64,000 nucleotides of DNA from Wenzhouxiangella sp. AB-CW3 (GCF_014725735.1 NZ_CP061368.1:697225-761224), one strand, 5' to 3'; counted from the first letter of the stretch, positions 45,512 to 54,981 are shown. Notes: generated from the letters alone by a model not told the origin. Numbers and translations are program-made.

Positions 45512-46684
45512 ATGGTTGACACGCAACAACTTCGCATCCCCGCCACCTACATGCGGGGCGGCACCAGCAAGGGTGTGTTCTTTCGCCTCGAAGATCTGCC
45601 CGAGCCGGCACGCCAGCCCGGTGAGGCGCGCGATGCCCTGCTGCTTCGCGTGATCGGTTCGCCCGACCCCTACGGCAAACACACCGATGGCATGGGCGGG
45701 GCCACGTCGAGCACCTCCAAGACCGTCATCCTGTCGAAGTCCGACAAGCCCGGTCACGATGTCGACTACCTGTTCGGCCAGGTGGCCATCGACAAGCCAT
45801 TTGTCGACTGGTCGGGCAACTGCGGCAACCTGACCGCGGCGGTCGGATCATTTGCCATCAGCAACGGTCTGGTTGATAAAGAACGCATTCCCGACAACGG
45901 CATCTGCACGGTGCGTATCTGGCAGGCGAATATCGAAAAGACCATCATTGCCCATGTGCCCATTTCCGATGGCGAGGTGCAGGAGATCGGTGGCTTCGAG
46001 CTCGACGGCGTGACGTTTCCGGCCGCTGAAGTGAAGATCGATTTCATCGCGCCGACCGGTGATGCCCCCGTGCTGCCTACCGGCAACGTAGTTGACGAGC
46101 TCGAGGTGCCCGGATTCGGGCGTCTGCAGGCCAGCTTCATCAGTGCCGGCATCCCCACCATCTTCGTCAACGCCGCCGATATCGGTCTGGAAGGTACTGA
46201 ACTGCAGCCGGCCATCAACGATCATGTCGAATGGCTGCAGCGTCTGGAAGTCCTGCGCGCGCATGGTGGCGTGGCCATGGGGTTGTTCGATCGAGTCGAG
46301 GAGGCTGAACAACGCCAGCACACACCCAAGATCGCCTGGGTGGCATCGCCGGGTGACTACGTTGCCTCCAGCGGCAGGGAGGTGGCGGCTTCCGACATCG
46401 ATCTGAACGTACGCGCCATGTCCATGGGCAAGCTGCATCACGCCATGATGGGCACCGCCGCCGTGGCCATCGCTACAGCAGCGGCTATACCCGGAACGCT
46501 GGTCAATCTTGCTGCCGGCGGTGGCGAGCGCGACGTGGTGCGATTCGGACATCCCTCCGGCACTCTCAGGGTCGGTGCCAGCGCCAGCCAGGTGGATGGC
46601 GAGTGGTTTGTCGAGAAAGTCAGCATGAGCCGCAGTGCCCGGGTGCTGATGGAGGGCCGGGTGCGTGTGCCGCCGCTATTCTGA
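45512..46684 (+). CDS. prpF: AcnD-accessory aconitate isomerase PrpF
   Basis: A 390-residue member of the PrpF/DUF453 family (diaminopimelate-epimerase fold). Motifs: the N-terminal PATYMRGGTSKGVFF, the DGMGGATSSTSKT block and the WSGNCGNLTAAVG cysteine region. PrpF isomerises the aconitate-type product of AcnD so that 2-methylisocitrate can form in the methylcitrate cycle. The start at MVDTQQLRIP fits the family; a longer in-frame start at 45389 falls in the pseudogene region. acnD, its functional and usual genomic partner, is 26 kb upstream on the same strand. Confidence 0.94.
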   Translation: MVDTQQLRIPATYMRGGTSKGVFFRLEDLPEPARQPGEARDALLLRVIGSPDPYGKHTDGMGGATSSTSKTVILSKSDKPGHDVDYLFGQVAIDKPFVDWSGNCGNLTAAVGSFAISNGLVDKERIPDNGICTVRIWQANIEKTIIAHVPISDGEVQEIGGFELDGVTFPAAEVKIDFIAPTGDAPVLPTGNVVDELEVPGFGRLQASFISAGIPTIFVNAADIGLEGTELQPAINDHVEWLQRLEVLRAHGGVAMGLFDRVEEAEQRQHTPKIAWVASPGDYVASSGREVAASDIDLNVRAMSMGKLHHAMMGTAAVAIATAAAIPGTLVNLAAGGGERDVVRFGHPSGTLRVGASASQVDGEWFVEKVSMSRSARVLMEGRVRVPPLF

Positions 46685-46721
46685 ACGAAACGGCGGAACT
46701 GCCAATGCAGTCACCTTAGAC

Positions 46722-47468
46722 TCAGGACGATGACTTGTCGACCGAAGAGTCAGTCGGGCATCCCAGGTGCCTGGCACCTTCCGGGGAAATGGCATGGGTG
46801 ACACGAATGCCAAAGTTCTTTTGCAGGAAGTCTTCCATGCTGATCCACTGACCATCGATATCCAGGCGTCCGGTCCACGAACACATGCGCACCATCTTGT
46901 CCAGGGTCTTTTCGGGCGTCGTTTCGGGCTGGAGCTCCGATTCGACTCGCGCCAGATCTTCCAGAACACGCAACCTTTCCAGGGCCAGTGATACGGCATC
47001 GGCAAGAATCGTGAACAGCCTCAGTTCCAGCTCGCTGGCTGCATGGTGATCGGCCCAGTAGAAGCCGATGGCGCCAATCGGGTCTCGACTGCGAATGGGC
47101 ACCATAGCCATGCTGCGAACAAAGGTTGTACTGTAGGCTTCGGTCGGTACCCGATCGTCCTTGTGGATGTCGGCAATGACCGCCGGTTGCCGATTAAGCA
47201 TGACCCAGCCACTGACGCACTGGCTTATGGGGAACCGCTTGCCTCGCCACAGCGGCGAGACAGCGTTCTCTTCCACGTAGTGACACAAGTCGCCATCACG
47301 GAGCACGAAGGTGGCGCCGTCTGCCCGCGCGATCTTGCGCGCCGCCTGGCCGGCGAGTTTGGAAAATTGCAGACAGTTCCCTGCCCCCTGACAAGGCAGG
47401 CTGACGTGCGCTTGGTCTTCGGCTCCATACTGACACGGGCAGATGCCAGGTGCAAATCGCTTCTGCAC
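46722..47468 (-). CDS. GAF domain protein
   Basis: A GAF sensory domain fills most of the protein: AARKIARADGATFVLRDGD, then GWVMLNRQPAVIADI and VRSMAMVPIRS..PIGAIGFYWA, ending with a helical segment and a short C-terminal region. No output domain is present, so it may be a stand-alone ligand-binding or regulatory module. The start is uncertain. The frame is open to an ATG at 47594, which would overlap the divergent aminotransferase, and a GTG at 47468 is taken here. The usual helix before the GAF core seems shortened. Confidence 0.7.
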   Translation of the reverse strand: MQKRFAPGICPCQYGAEDQAHVSLPCQGAGNCLQFSKLAGQAARKIARADGATFVLRDGDLCHYVEENAVSPLWRGKRFPISQCVSGWVMLNRQPAVIADIHKDDRVPTEAYSTTFVRSMAMVPIRSRDPIGAIGFYWADHHAASELELRLFTILADAVSLALERLRVLEDLARVESELQPETTPEKTLDKMVRMCSWTGRLDIDGQWISMEDFLQKNFGIRVTHAISPEGARHLGCPTDSSVDKSSS

Positions 47469-47571
47469 ACCGCCCGGCCGGGCATGGGGGGGCGACACGG
47501 CTTGCTTTGAACCCGGGTTGTGTGAATCATGGCCCGGACACTTTGAATCGTTTTGCAGCCAAGGAGCACTC

Positions 47572-48720
47572 ATGCCCCGATATCCCGACATCAATGCTGC
47601 CGCCCAAGGTGTGCGCGGCTCGGTCTATTCCGGAATGAGCCGCAAGCCGGCATCCGGCCGCCCGCCGGTGCCACTGCATGTGGGCGATACCTGGATGGAG
47701 CCGGCCGAAGGGTGCCGCATGCAGGATCTGACGGTGGCGGATTACCCCGGCATGCATCGCTATTCGCCCGTGCCGGGTTATTCGCAGCTGCGTGACCGAA
47801 TTGCCGAGGTCCACGGCGAACGCACCGGGGTCAGCACCGAGCGTGACCAGGTCATCGTTACGGGTGGGGCAACGGCTGGTCTGGCTGCCGTGATCGCCGC
47901 GCTGGTGGCGCCGGGCGAGGAGGTCCTGCTGGCCGCACCCTACTGGCCGCTGATTGCCGGCAGCATTCGCGCAGTCAGCGCCCACCCGGTTGACGTACCG
48001 CTGATGACCGAAGTCGAGACCGCCGAAGAGGCCGTGGCGCGCTTCGAACAATACCGGACCGAGAAGACCGTGGCGGTGTACTGGAATACCCCGCACAACC
48101 CCACCGGCCGACTGCTGCCGGAAGGCTGGCTGCAGGCACTGACCGACTGGGCGCGCGAACACGATTTGTGGATCTTCTCCGACGATGTTTACGAGGACTA
48201 CGTGTTCGAAGGAGAACACGTCTACACCCGTGCGCTGGCGCCCGATCACACCATCTCGGTGCACTCTTTCTCCAAGGCCTACGGCATGGCCGGCAATCGA
48301 TGCGGCTATCTGGCCGGGCCGGAAGACGCCATCGGCGCGATCAAACGCATCGTCACCAACATCAACTATTCGGCGTGCTCGGCCTCGCAATTGGCCGCAC
48401 TCAATGCACTCAACGGGGCCGGCCAGCCCTGGGTCGACGGCGCGCGCGAGAAGTATGCGGAGTTGGGTCGCGAGGCAGCCGAAGTCTTGGGGCTGCCGGC
48501 CCCGAAGGGCAGCACCTTTCTGTTTCCCGATGTCGCTCACTGCCTTGATGAGCGTGGACTGGATGGGTTTCTTGGCGACCTGGCCGAAGCCGGCGTGCTG
48601 GTGGCGCCGGGCCCGAGTTTCGGGCCCTACCCGACGCACGTCCGTGCCTGCTTTACCGCGGCCGACCCATCCGAGGTACGGCGCGGCATCGACATCCTGG
48701 CCGGGAAACTGAAGGGCTGA
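47572..48720 (+). CDS. pyridoxal phosphate-dependent class I/II aminotransferase
   Basis: A 382-residue fold type I aminotransferase. The PLP lysine is K235 in SFSKAYGMAGNRCGY. Other family marks are VTGGATAGLAA (cofactor phosphate region), NTPHNPTGR and SDDVYEDYVF (the Asp contacting the pyridine ring). The start has an ideal AAGGAG site 5 nt upstream. The closest family resemblance is to aspartate/aromatic-type aminotransferases, but the substrate is not determined. Confidence 0.9.
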   Translation: MPRYPDINAAAQGVRGSVYSGMSRKPASGRPPVPLHVGDTWMEPAEGCRMQDLTVADYPGMHRYSPVPGYSQLRDRIAEVHGERTGVSTERDQVIVTGGATAGLAAVIAALVAPGEEVLLAAPYWPLIAGSIRAVSAHPVDVPLMTEVETAEEAVARFEQYRTEKTVAVYWNTPHNPTGRLLPEGWLQALTDWAREHDLWIFSDDVYEDYVFEGEHVYTRALAPDHTISVHSFSKAYGMAGNRCGYLAGPEDAIGAIKRIVTNINYSACSASQLAALNALNGAGQPWVDGAREKYAELGREAAEVLGLPAPKGSTFLFPDVAHCLDERGLDGFLGDLAEAGVLVAPGPSFGPYPTHVRACFTAADPSEVRRGIDILAGKLKG

Positions 48721-48726
48721 GCCAGA

Positions 48727-49123
48727 TCAGACGCTGCTACTTTCGGGCATTGCCCCTGTACCGCTATCTGCTGGATGTTTCCTTGCGTGAAGATCCCGTG
48801 CTGGCCGAGCCGCGGGCGGCAACCGCTGATTTGCCGCAGAGCAACACGCAGATTGCTCCGGAGCAGGGCCAGTACTTCGAGCGCTCGCTGAGGTTGATCC
48901 TCCCCCCGGCGGACTGATCCTGATCGACAATACCCTGTGGGGTGGCAGCGTTATCGATCCGGAAAAGACCGATGAGGACTCCGAGGCCACCTATGCATTC
49001 AATCACCATGTTCACCACCACGCCGGCGTGGATCTGTCCCTGGTTCCCATTGGTGACGGTCTGACACTTCTTCGCAAGCGAACGGATCGCCATTGGGGGC
49101 CTTCGGCCCGCAACGGGCCATGA
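48727..49123 (+). pseudogene. O-methyltransferase pseudogene with internal deletion
   Basis: The first part encodes the conserved N-terminus of SAM-dependent O-methyltransferases (YRYLLDVSLREDPVL, then QIAPEQGQYFE). The last part, in another frame from about 48890, encodes the C-terminus (LILIDNTLWGGSVIDPEKTD, then IGDGLTLLRK). The whole Rossmann core between them, about 100 residues including the SAM site, is missing, and the junction near 48885 changes frame. No start codon is evident. This fills most of the 620-bp gap before the next gene; 49124-49340 holds nothing else I can support. Confidence 0.8.
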
Positions 49124-49340
49124 TCAGGATCCTCCCTGCAATGTCGCACGAGGCTTGTTAGGGTAGGCAGAGCGGCATGCCTTTCCGGGGGCGAATCAGG
49201 CCGACGGGGAAGCGACAGAAGCTGGCATGCGCGCCGGTTTGCCGATGCGGCACGAAATCACTTTGATACGCACCGGTCCGGGAACGGTCTCTTGGCACCA
49301 GAGCGCCGGTTTGGGGTCGGTACTGTCGGGAGCAGTCACT

Positions 49341-50213
49341 ATGTCACAACTACAGAAGCAGGAGGCCAGGCAGGATTTCGGTTCTGATCCTGTCAAAGTT
49401 CGTGAAACCGACCACTATCGCAAGGAGTATGTGCACCGCTTTGTTGACAAGTGGGACGAGCTCATCGATTGGGATGCCCGTTATCGCAGCGAGGGCGATT
49501 TCTTTGTCCGCCAGCTCATGGAGCGAGGTGCCCGCCGTGTGCTGGATGTGGCGACCGGCACCGGTTTTCATTCCGTGCGCCTGGTCGAGGCCGGTTTTGA
49601 AGTATGCAGCGTCGATGGTTCGGCCGAGATGCTGGCCAAGGCATTCGAAAACGGCAGAAGACGCGGGCATATCCTGCGCACGATCCAGGCCGACTGGCGG
49701 TGGCTCAATCGTGATGTGCATGCCACCTATGATGCGGTGATCTGCCTGGGCAACTCCTTTACCCACCTGTTCAGTGAGCGAGATCGCCGCAAGGCACTGG
49801 CCGAGTTCTACGCCGTGCTCAAGCACGACGGTTGCCTGATACTCGATCAGCGCAACTACGACGCTCTCATCGGCGGCGACTATTCCTCCAACCGCAAGTA
49901 CTATTATTGCGGGCGCCAGGTCAGCGCCGAGCCCGAGCATGTAGACGACGGCCTGGCGCGATTTCGCTATACCTTTCCCGACGGTTCGGTCTTCCACCTC
50001 AACATGTTTCCACTACGACGCGACTATGCTCGCCGACTGATGCGAGAGGTGGGCTTTCAGGAAATTTCCACCTACGCCGACTTCGAGGAAGACCCCGCCC
50101 GGGTGGACGGTGAGCCCGACTTTTTCATTCACGTTGCCGAAAAGCGCTACGAATGCAGTGAGTCGACCGCTGACTCGACGAAGACCAATGCGACAGGATC
50201 CAAAGCGGAGTAA
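49341..50213 (+). CDS. glycine/sarcosine N-methyltransferase
   Basis: A 290-residue SAM-dependent methyltransferase with motif I VLDVATGTGFHS (67-78) and the characteristic GSMT N-terminus (ETDHYRKEYVHRFVDKWDELIDW). It methylates glycine to sarcosine and on to dimethylglycine. With the next gene it completes a two-enzyme route from glycine to betaine, the known de novo osmolyte pathway of halophiles. The start has a GGGAG site 8 nt upstream; an in-frame ATG at 49227 would add 38 residues. The two genes are 12 bp apart and surely co-transcribed. Confidence 0.92.
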   Translation: MSQLQKQEARQDFGSDPVKVRETDHYRKEYVHRFVDKWDELIDWDARYRSEGDFFVRQLMERGARRVLDVATGTGFHSVRLVEAGFEVCSVDGSAEMLAKAFENGRRRGHILRTIQADWRWLNRDVHATYDAVICLGNSFTHLFSERDRRKALAEFYAVLKHDGCLILDQRNYDALIGGDYSSNRKYYYCGRQVSAEPEHVDDGLARFRYTFPDGSVFHLNMFPLRRDYARRLMREVGFQEISTYADFEEDPARVDGEPDFFIHVAEKRYECSESTADSTKTNATGSKAE

Positions 50214-50225
50214 GGAGTATCGTGC

Positions 50226-51095
50226 ATGAACAATTCGGAGCACCCCGTGAAAAGCAATGGCGACGGATACTCGCCAGCCGTGGAAACCGCTCGCGAATAC
50301 TACAACAGCTCTGATGCCGACAATTTCTACTTTCATGTCTGGGGCGGCGAGGATATCCACATCGGCTTGTATGAACGCGATGATGAACTCATCGCCGAAG
50401 CCAGCCAGCGTACTGTTGGCCGTATGCTCGAATTGCTTGGCCCTGTGGATGAACGTCATCGGGTGCTGGATCTCGGGGCCGGGTATGGAGGCTCCATGCG
50501 CTACCTGGCCCGACACGCGGGCTGTCGTTGCGTTGCGCTCAATCTCAGCGAGGTCGAGAATGAACGCAATCGCCGCATGAATCGTGAGCAGGGGCTGGCC
50601 AATCGCATCGAGGTGGTCGATGGCGACTTTACCAATCTGGACTACGACGATGGTTGCTTCGATATAGTGTGGTCTCAGGATGCCTTCCTGCATTCCGGCG
50701 ACCGCGCCCGTGTGTGTGCCGAGGCCGCGCGCGTGCTGCGCGACGGCGGCCGTTTGATCTTTACCGACCCGATGCAGGCCGATGACGCACCCGCGGGTCA
50801 GCTCCAGCCCATTTACGATCGGTTGCATCTGGATTCGCTGGGCTCTCCAGAGTTCTATCGTGCAACCTTCCGCGACCTGGGGTTGGTCGAGCAAGGCTTC
50901 GAGGATCACAGCGAGCAACTTCCGCGTCACTACGCCCGCGTGCGCCAGGAGCTGGTCAAGCATGAAGAATCGCTGCGAGAGCGTGGCGTGAGTGATGACT
51001 ACATACAGCGCATGAAAGTCGGCCTGCAACACTGGGTGGATGGCGGCCGAAGGGGGGATCTGACCTGGGGGATTTTCCGCTTCCTGAAGTCCTGA
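50226..51095 (+). CDS. sarcosine/dimethylglycine N-methyltransferase
   Basis: A 289-residue methyltransferase with SAM motif I VLDLGAGYGGS (80-90), the N-terminal EYYNSSDADNFYFHVWGGED typical of SDMT, and WSQDAFLHS in the active-site region. It converts sarcosine to dimethylglycine and dimethylglycine to glycine betaine, completing the pathway begun by the preceding gene. Accumulated betaine is a compatible solute, pointing to a saline habitat. The 3' end converges on the HAD gene with only 12 bp between. Confidence 0.93.
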   Translation: MNNSEHPVKSNGDGYSPAVETAREYYNSSDADNFYFHVWGGEDIHIGLYERDDELIAEASQRTVGRMLELLGPVDERHRVLDLGAGYGGSMRYLARHAGCRCVALNLSEVENERNRRMNREQGLANRIEVVDGDFTNLDYDDGCFDIVWSQDAFLHSGDRARVCAEAARVLRDGGRLIFTDPMQADDAPAGQLQPIYDRLHLDSLGSPEFYRATFRDLGLVEQGFEDHSEQLPRHYARVRQELVKHEESLRERGVSDDYIQRMKVGLQHWVDGGRRGDLTWGIFRFLKS

Positions 51096-51107
51096 ATTTG
51101 CCGTCGG

Positions 51108-51950
51108 TTACGTCTTGCGGCGGAAAAGCTGCAATAGTCCTTTGACGGTGACATCAAGCTGGCTGCCGCGCGTGTAGTTGCCGGGTACGACATAACTGAC
51201 CCGGTCCTCGGCGATGAGCTTGCCGATCTTGTCGCGGGTGGTTTTCTTCTGCCAGTGATTCTCGTCGAACACGGCCAGGCTGAACCCACCCTGCTGCTTG
51301 ACCAGTTTCATCGACGGGATATCGGTATCGCCATCACCGAAGTAGATCATGCGCCGAAAGGGGAAGGGGCGCTGGTCCGCTTCAATGTACTGGTTGACAG
51401 CGGCATCGTCCCAGCGGTTGGCGATGCCCTTGTTGATCCGGAACAGGTACTGCGTCTTGGTCGTGTAGTTGATGGCGACCGATGGCCACTTGGCGTGACC
51501 GGTGTCCTGGTCGTAGTGATAGCGGCAGGCGAAGACCTGCCGAAAGTGGTGGGCGATGGGCGTGCCCAGAATCATGTCTTCCAGTCCGCTGGACACGATG
51601 AAGTGGGCAATGTTCAGCCCTTGTTTAGCGGCAAAGGCATCAATGCGCTGAAACCAGTCCCGAACCCCGGGAAACAGCTTGATTTCAGCGCCGTGAATGC
51701 GCAGCCGCTCCGGGCGCAGTTCCTCTTTCCGATCGGCATTTCTGGCCGCCAGGGCTAGTTCCCCCAGGTAGGTCAGGATCTGTTCGCCGTCGCGCTCTTT
51801 TGCCTGCGCGGTGACATTGCTCCAGAATGCGTCGGCATCCTCGATACCCAGGGCCGGGAACAGGCCGTGTTCAGCACAGTTGCCGGCCGCCAGTGTGCCG
51901 TCGAAGTCGTAGACCAGGGCACAGTCGATGGGTGATTGATTCATGGCCAT
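51108..51950 (-). CDS. HAD-superfamily phosphatase-like protein
   Basis: A 280-residue HAD hydrolase. Motif I is DFDGT (D15 nucleophile, D17), motif II lies around HFIVSSG, and motif IV is YFGDGDTDIPS. An inserted helical cap follows motif I, as in the phosphoserine-phosphatase-like subgroup. The family makes cytoplasmic phosphomonoesterases. The substrate is not evident from sequence or neighbours. Confidence 0.85.
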   Translation of the reverse strand: MAMNQSPIDCALVYDFDGTLAAGNCAEHGLFPALGIEDADAFWSNVTAQAKERDGEQILTYLGELALAARNADRKEELRPERLRIHGAEIKLFPGVRDWFQRIDAFAAKQGLNIAHFIVSSGLEDMILGTPIAHHFRQVFACRYHYDQDTGHAKWPSVAINYTTKTQYLFRINKGIANRWDDAAVNQYIEADQRPFPFRRMIYFGDGDTDIPSMKLVKQQGGFSLAVFDENHWQKKTTRDKIGKLIAEDRVSYVVPGNYTRGSQLDVTVKGLLQLFRRKT

Positions 51951-52149
51951 GCCCCTGTTGTGCCGAAAATCATGAGTGCATTCTGGACTCGTCCCGGTGC
52001 AGATTCAATGCGGCTGTCTGTAAAATGCTGCACGTACTGAATCGGCAGGTATGTAGATCGCATTCAGCCGCCGTGTGGCTTTCGGCCCCAAGGGTGTTGC
52101 CGTTGGCTGCATATTTCGGGCAATCCGCAAAAGAGGTCTTATCACAGTC

Positions 52150-52470
52150 ATGGATGAACAAACACGCATACAAGTCGAGGCTGCGGCCTTTCGTGACCTG
52201 ATCGCGCATCTGCAAAAGCGCACGGATGTGCAGAATATCGACCTGATGAACCTGGCCGGTTTCTGTCGCAATTGCCTGGCCAAGTGGTATCGTGCCGAGG
52301 CGGAACGCCGGGGTGTGGCCATCGACTACGATCAGGCCCGGGAGTATGTTTACGGCATGCCCTACCCCGACTGGAAGGAACGCCACCAGGCCGAAGCTAG
52401 TTCGGCCCAGAAGGCAAAGTTTGCTGCGCTATCAGCCGATGAGCTCGCCGATACCCGTGGGGGTCGTTGA
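52150..52470 (+). CDS. DUF1244 family protein
   Basis: A 106-residue protein matching the small proteobacterial DUF1244 family, with the conserved core NIDLMNLAGFCRNCLAKWY and YDQAREYVYGMPYPDWK. The ATG at 52150 is chosen because the conserved region starts just after it; the upstream in-frame extension to 52075 looks non-coding. The two conserved cysteines (CRNC) could bind metal, but the function is unknown. Confidence 0.88.
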   Translation: MDEQTRIQVEAAAFRDLIAHLQKRTDVQNIDLMNLAGFCRNCLAKWYRAEAERRGVAIDYDQAREYVYGMPYPDWKERHQAEASSAQKAKFAALSADELADTRGGR

Positions 52471-52518
52471 AGGTCGGGTTGATTTCTGGATCAATGCCTG
52501 TCTCTATAGGAATTTTGC

Positions 52519-52830
52519 ATGAAAGTGATTAGAGGAAGGGAGTTCAGGGCCGATCACGCATGGGGTGCCCGCGAGATCGCCAACATGGACGGTATAACCA
52601 CGCGCCTGCACTGGACCGACAAGCCCTACAAGTGGCATATCAACGACGGTGAGGAAGTGTTTGTCGTACTTGATGGGCAAGTCGAGATGCACTACCGAGC
52701 CGACGGAGAGCAATCGTCGGTCCTGCTTGATGAAGGCGACATCTTCTTCGCTTCGGTGGGCACAGAACATGTCGCCCACCCCGTGGGGGAGGCAAGGGTT
52801 CTTGTCGTCGAGAGAGAGGGCAGTGCCTAA
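52519..52830 (+). CDS. small cupin domain protein
   Basis: A 103-residue single-domain cupin. The metal-binding motifs appear as WHINDGEEVFVVLDGQVEM (His and Glu ligands) and GDIFFASVGTEHVAHP (second His). Such proteins act as sugar/organic acid isomerases, dioxygenases or simple ligand-binding modules, and sequence alone does not choose. It lies 48 bp after the DUF1244 gene, so probably shares its transcript, and is followed by a strong hairpin. Confidence 0.88.
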   Translation: MKVIRGREFRADHAWGAREIANMDGITTRLHWTDKPYKWHINDGEEVFVVLDGQVEMHYRADGEQSSVLLDEGDIFFASVGTEHVAHPVGEARVLVVEREGSA

Positions 52831-52872
52831 GGCAAGGTCGGGGCAGTCACCTTCAGCGTGATCGACGGATTG

Positions 52873-52899
52873 GGCGCGGCACTGTTGCGGTGCCGCGCC
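52873..52899. terminator. perfect 10-bp hairpin between convergent cupin and ggt genes
   Basis: GGCGCGGCAC (52873-52882) pairs with GTGCCGCGCC (52890-52899) around a 7-nt loop, between two convergent stops. It is probably a shared bidirectional terminator. Confidence 0.65.
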
Positions 52900-52919
52900 T
52901 AAGCTCCGGTGAGCCGGGG

Positions 52920-54821
52920 TTACCAGGCGATCCCGTAATCCTCGGCAAAGTCGCTGGCGGCACCCTGCATGGTGTCATTTTCAAAGTCGAACCAGATGGC
53001 GGTGGTCGGGTTGTAAACCCGGTCGACCGTTTCCAGATCGTAGCCCATTTTTCTTAGTTGCTCGCGCGTATACGGTGTAGTGAATTCACGCGAGACCTGC
53101 AGGCGGCCGGGTTCGGCCTGGTGAGCACCAAAGGAACTTTGCATCTGGTGGCTCTGCATATGCCCCAGGCCGTCGGCGGACTGCTGCACGTTCATGCCCC
53201 ACTCGGCCATGGCCAGGAAGAACTGCAGCAGGTTCTGATCCTGCGAGTCGCCGCCCTGCACGGAAAAGGCCATGCGGGGCCGGCCGTCTTCCAGCGCCAG
53301 GGTGGGGGTCAGGGTGACGCGCGGTTGTTTGCCCGGCTCGACCACGTTGTAGGGATTGAGCTCCTCGTCGAGCACGAAGCTCTGCATGCGCTGGCTCAGG
53401 CCAATGCCTGATTCGCCGGCGATAAAGGCCGGAATCCAGCCCCCGGACGGGGTGACCGAAATGACCCAGCCGTCGGCATCGGCCGCCTGGATGGAGGTCG
53501 TGCCGGCATAGAAGGCTTCCTCGCGACTCATCAGGCTGGCCTCCTGGAAGCCTTCAATGCCCAGGGCTTCGGCATCGGGCGGGTTGAGCTGCCAGTTCTG
53601 CCGGAGCTCCTCGAACGGGTTTTCCTCGCCCTGGAACGGGTAGGGGTCGCCGGGCAGATAGTCGATCAGGTTGTGGTCTTCGGGAATCAGCGCTCTTCGC
53701 TCGGCAGCATATTCCTTCGACAGCAGCCCTTCGATCGGCACTTTCGGCTCGGTGTAGACATCGCCGTAATAGAAATCACGGTCGGCAAAGGCCAGGTTCA
53801 TGGCCTGGTAGAGCGTATGAATGTAGCGCGTGGAGTTGTAGCCCATGGCCTGCAGATCGAAACCCTCGAGGATATTGAGGATCTGCAGCATGACCGGGCC
53901 CTGGGTCCAGGCCGTGAGTTTGTAGACGTCGATGCCGCGGTAATTGGTGCTGACCGGTTCTTCCAGGCGGACTTCCCAGTTGGCCAGGTCTTCCGGGGTG
54001 AACAGCCCGCCGGCCTCGCGGGTGGCAGTGACGATCTCCTCGGCGATATCGCCGCGGTAGAAGCGATCGTAGGCGGCCATGATGGCCTCCTCGCGGCTCT
54101 TGCCGGCTTCCAGTGCCTGGCTTTCGGCTTCGACCAGCTTTCTCAGCGTGGCGGCCAGATCGGGTTGGCGGAAGATCTCGCCGGCCTTCGGCGCGGCACG
54201 CTTTTCCGGGTTGTCCGGGTCGAGGTGGGGCAGGAACACCCGGGTCGACGATGGCCACCGTTCGAGAATTTCGCGCCGGTTCTCGATGTTGTCGGCAGTC
54301 TGGGCCTCGATGGGATAGCCATCGGCCATGTCAATGGCCGGCGCCAGTACTTCGGCGAGGCTCAGGTTGCCGAACTCGGCCACCATGACCATCAGGCCGC
54401 CCGGCGTGCCCGGTGTGGTGGCCGCGAGCGGTCCGAATTCGGGCGGATACACCATGCCCTGTTCACGAAAGAATTCCGGGGTGGCGCCGGTCGGTGCCAC
54501 GCCCAGGGCATTGATGCCGATGACTTCATCGGTTTCGGGGTTGTAGATCAGGGCCTGGGTTTCTCCGCCCCAGCCCAGCACGTCCCACATGGTGGCGGTG
54601 GCGGCCAGCATGGCCGCGGCCGAGTCCACGGCGTTGCCGCCGCGCTCGAAGATCTTTGCTCCGGCCGTGGCGGCCAGGGGTTTGCCGGTCACGGCCACCC
54701 ATTCCTTGCCATGCAGTATGGGGCGGGTGGTGTCCTGGGCGCTGGCCGGCCCCAGGGCGGTGGTCATGAGGGCGCCGCCGATCACAAGCGCGCGGCAGAT
54801 CTGGAGGGGTATGGACGACAT
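52920..54821 (-). CDS. gamma-glutamyltransferase family protein
   Basis: A 633-residue periplasmic enzyme with a signal peptide (cleavage after GPASA). It belongs to the N-terminal nucleophile family made as a proenzyme that self-cleaves before a threonine. Here this is T441 in FYAGTTSIQAAD, giving subunits of about 440 and 193 residues. The substrate-site region GGETQ and GGWIPAF are recognisable, while the usual TTH after the cleavage site reads TTS. It may cleave glutathione or other gamma-glutamyl compounds, or act on cephalosporin-type amides; the specificity is open. Confidence 0.88.
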   Translation of the reverse strand: MSSIPLQICRALVIGGALMTTALGPASAQDTTRPILHGKEWVAVTGKPLAATAGAKIFERGGNAVDSAAAMLAATATMWDVLGWGGETQALIYNPETDEVIGINALGVAPTGATPEFFREQGMVYPPEFGPLAATTPGTPGGLMVMVAEFGNLSLAEVLAPAIDMADGYPIEAQTADNIENRREILERWPSSTRVFLPHLDPDNPEKRAAPKAGEIFRQPDLAATLRKLVEAESQALEAGKSREEAIMAAYDRFYRGDIAEEIVTATREAGGLFTPEDLANWEVRLEEPVSTNYRGIDVYKLTAWTQGPVMLQILNILEGFDLQAMGYNSTRYIHTLYQAMNLAFADRDFYYGDVYTEPKVPIEGLLSKEYAAERRALIPEDHNLIDYLPGDPYPFQGEENPFEELRQNWQLNPPDAEALGIEGFQEASLMSREEAFYAGTTSIQAADADGWVISVTPSGGWIPAFIAGESGIGLSQRMQSFVLDEELNPYNVVEPGKQPRVTLTPTLALEDGRPRMAFSVQGGDSQDQNLLQFFLAMAEWGMNVQQSADGLGHMQSHQMQSSFGAHQAEPGRLQVSREFTTPYTREQLRKMGYDLETVDRVYNPTTAIWFDFENDTMQGAASDFAEDYGIAW

Positions 54822-54981
54822 GGTCAGGCTTCCCGGTTGAATCCGACTCCCGATGATAGCAGCACCCGGTCGATGTCATCGGCCGGCTGGTGGCACAGAC
54901 ATGATCCCGAATCCGTAAACTGGAGTGGACGGCCGCTGCCCCTGTTCGGTCGCAGCCCATTCATGATCAAACGGAGTCCTG

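Noticed and set aside
49124-49340. Glycine riboswitch before the glycine methyltransferase gene
   Set aside because: I could not find the conserved aptamer core or an expression-platform terminator.
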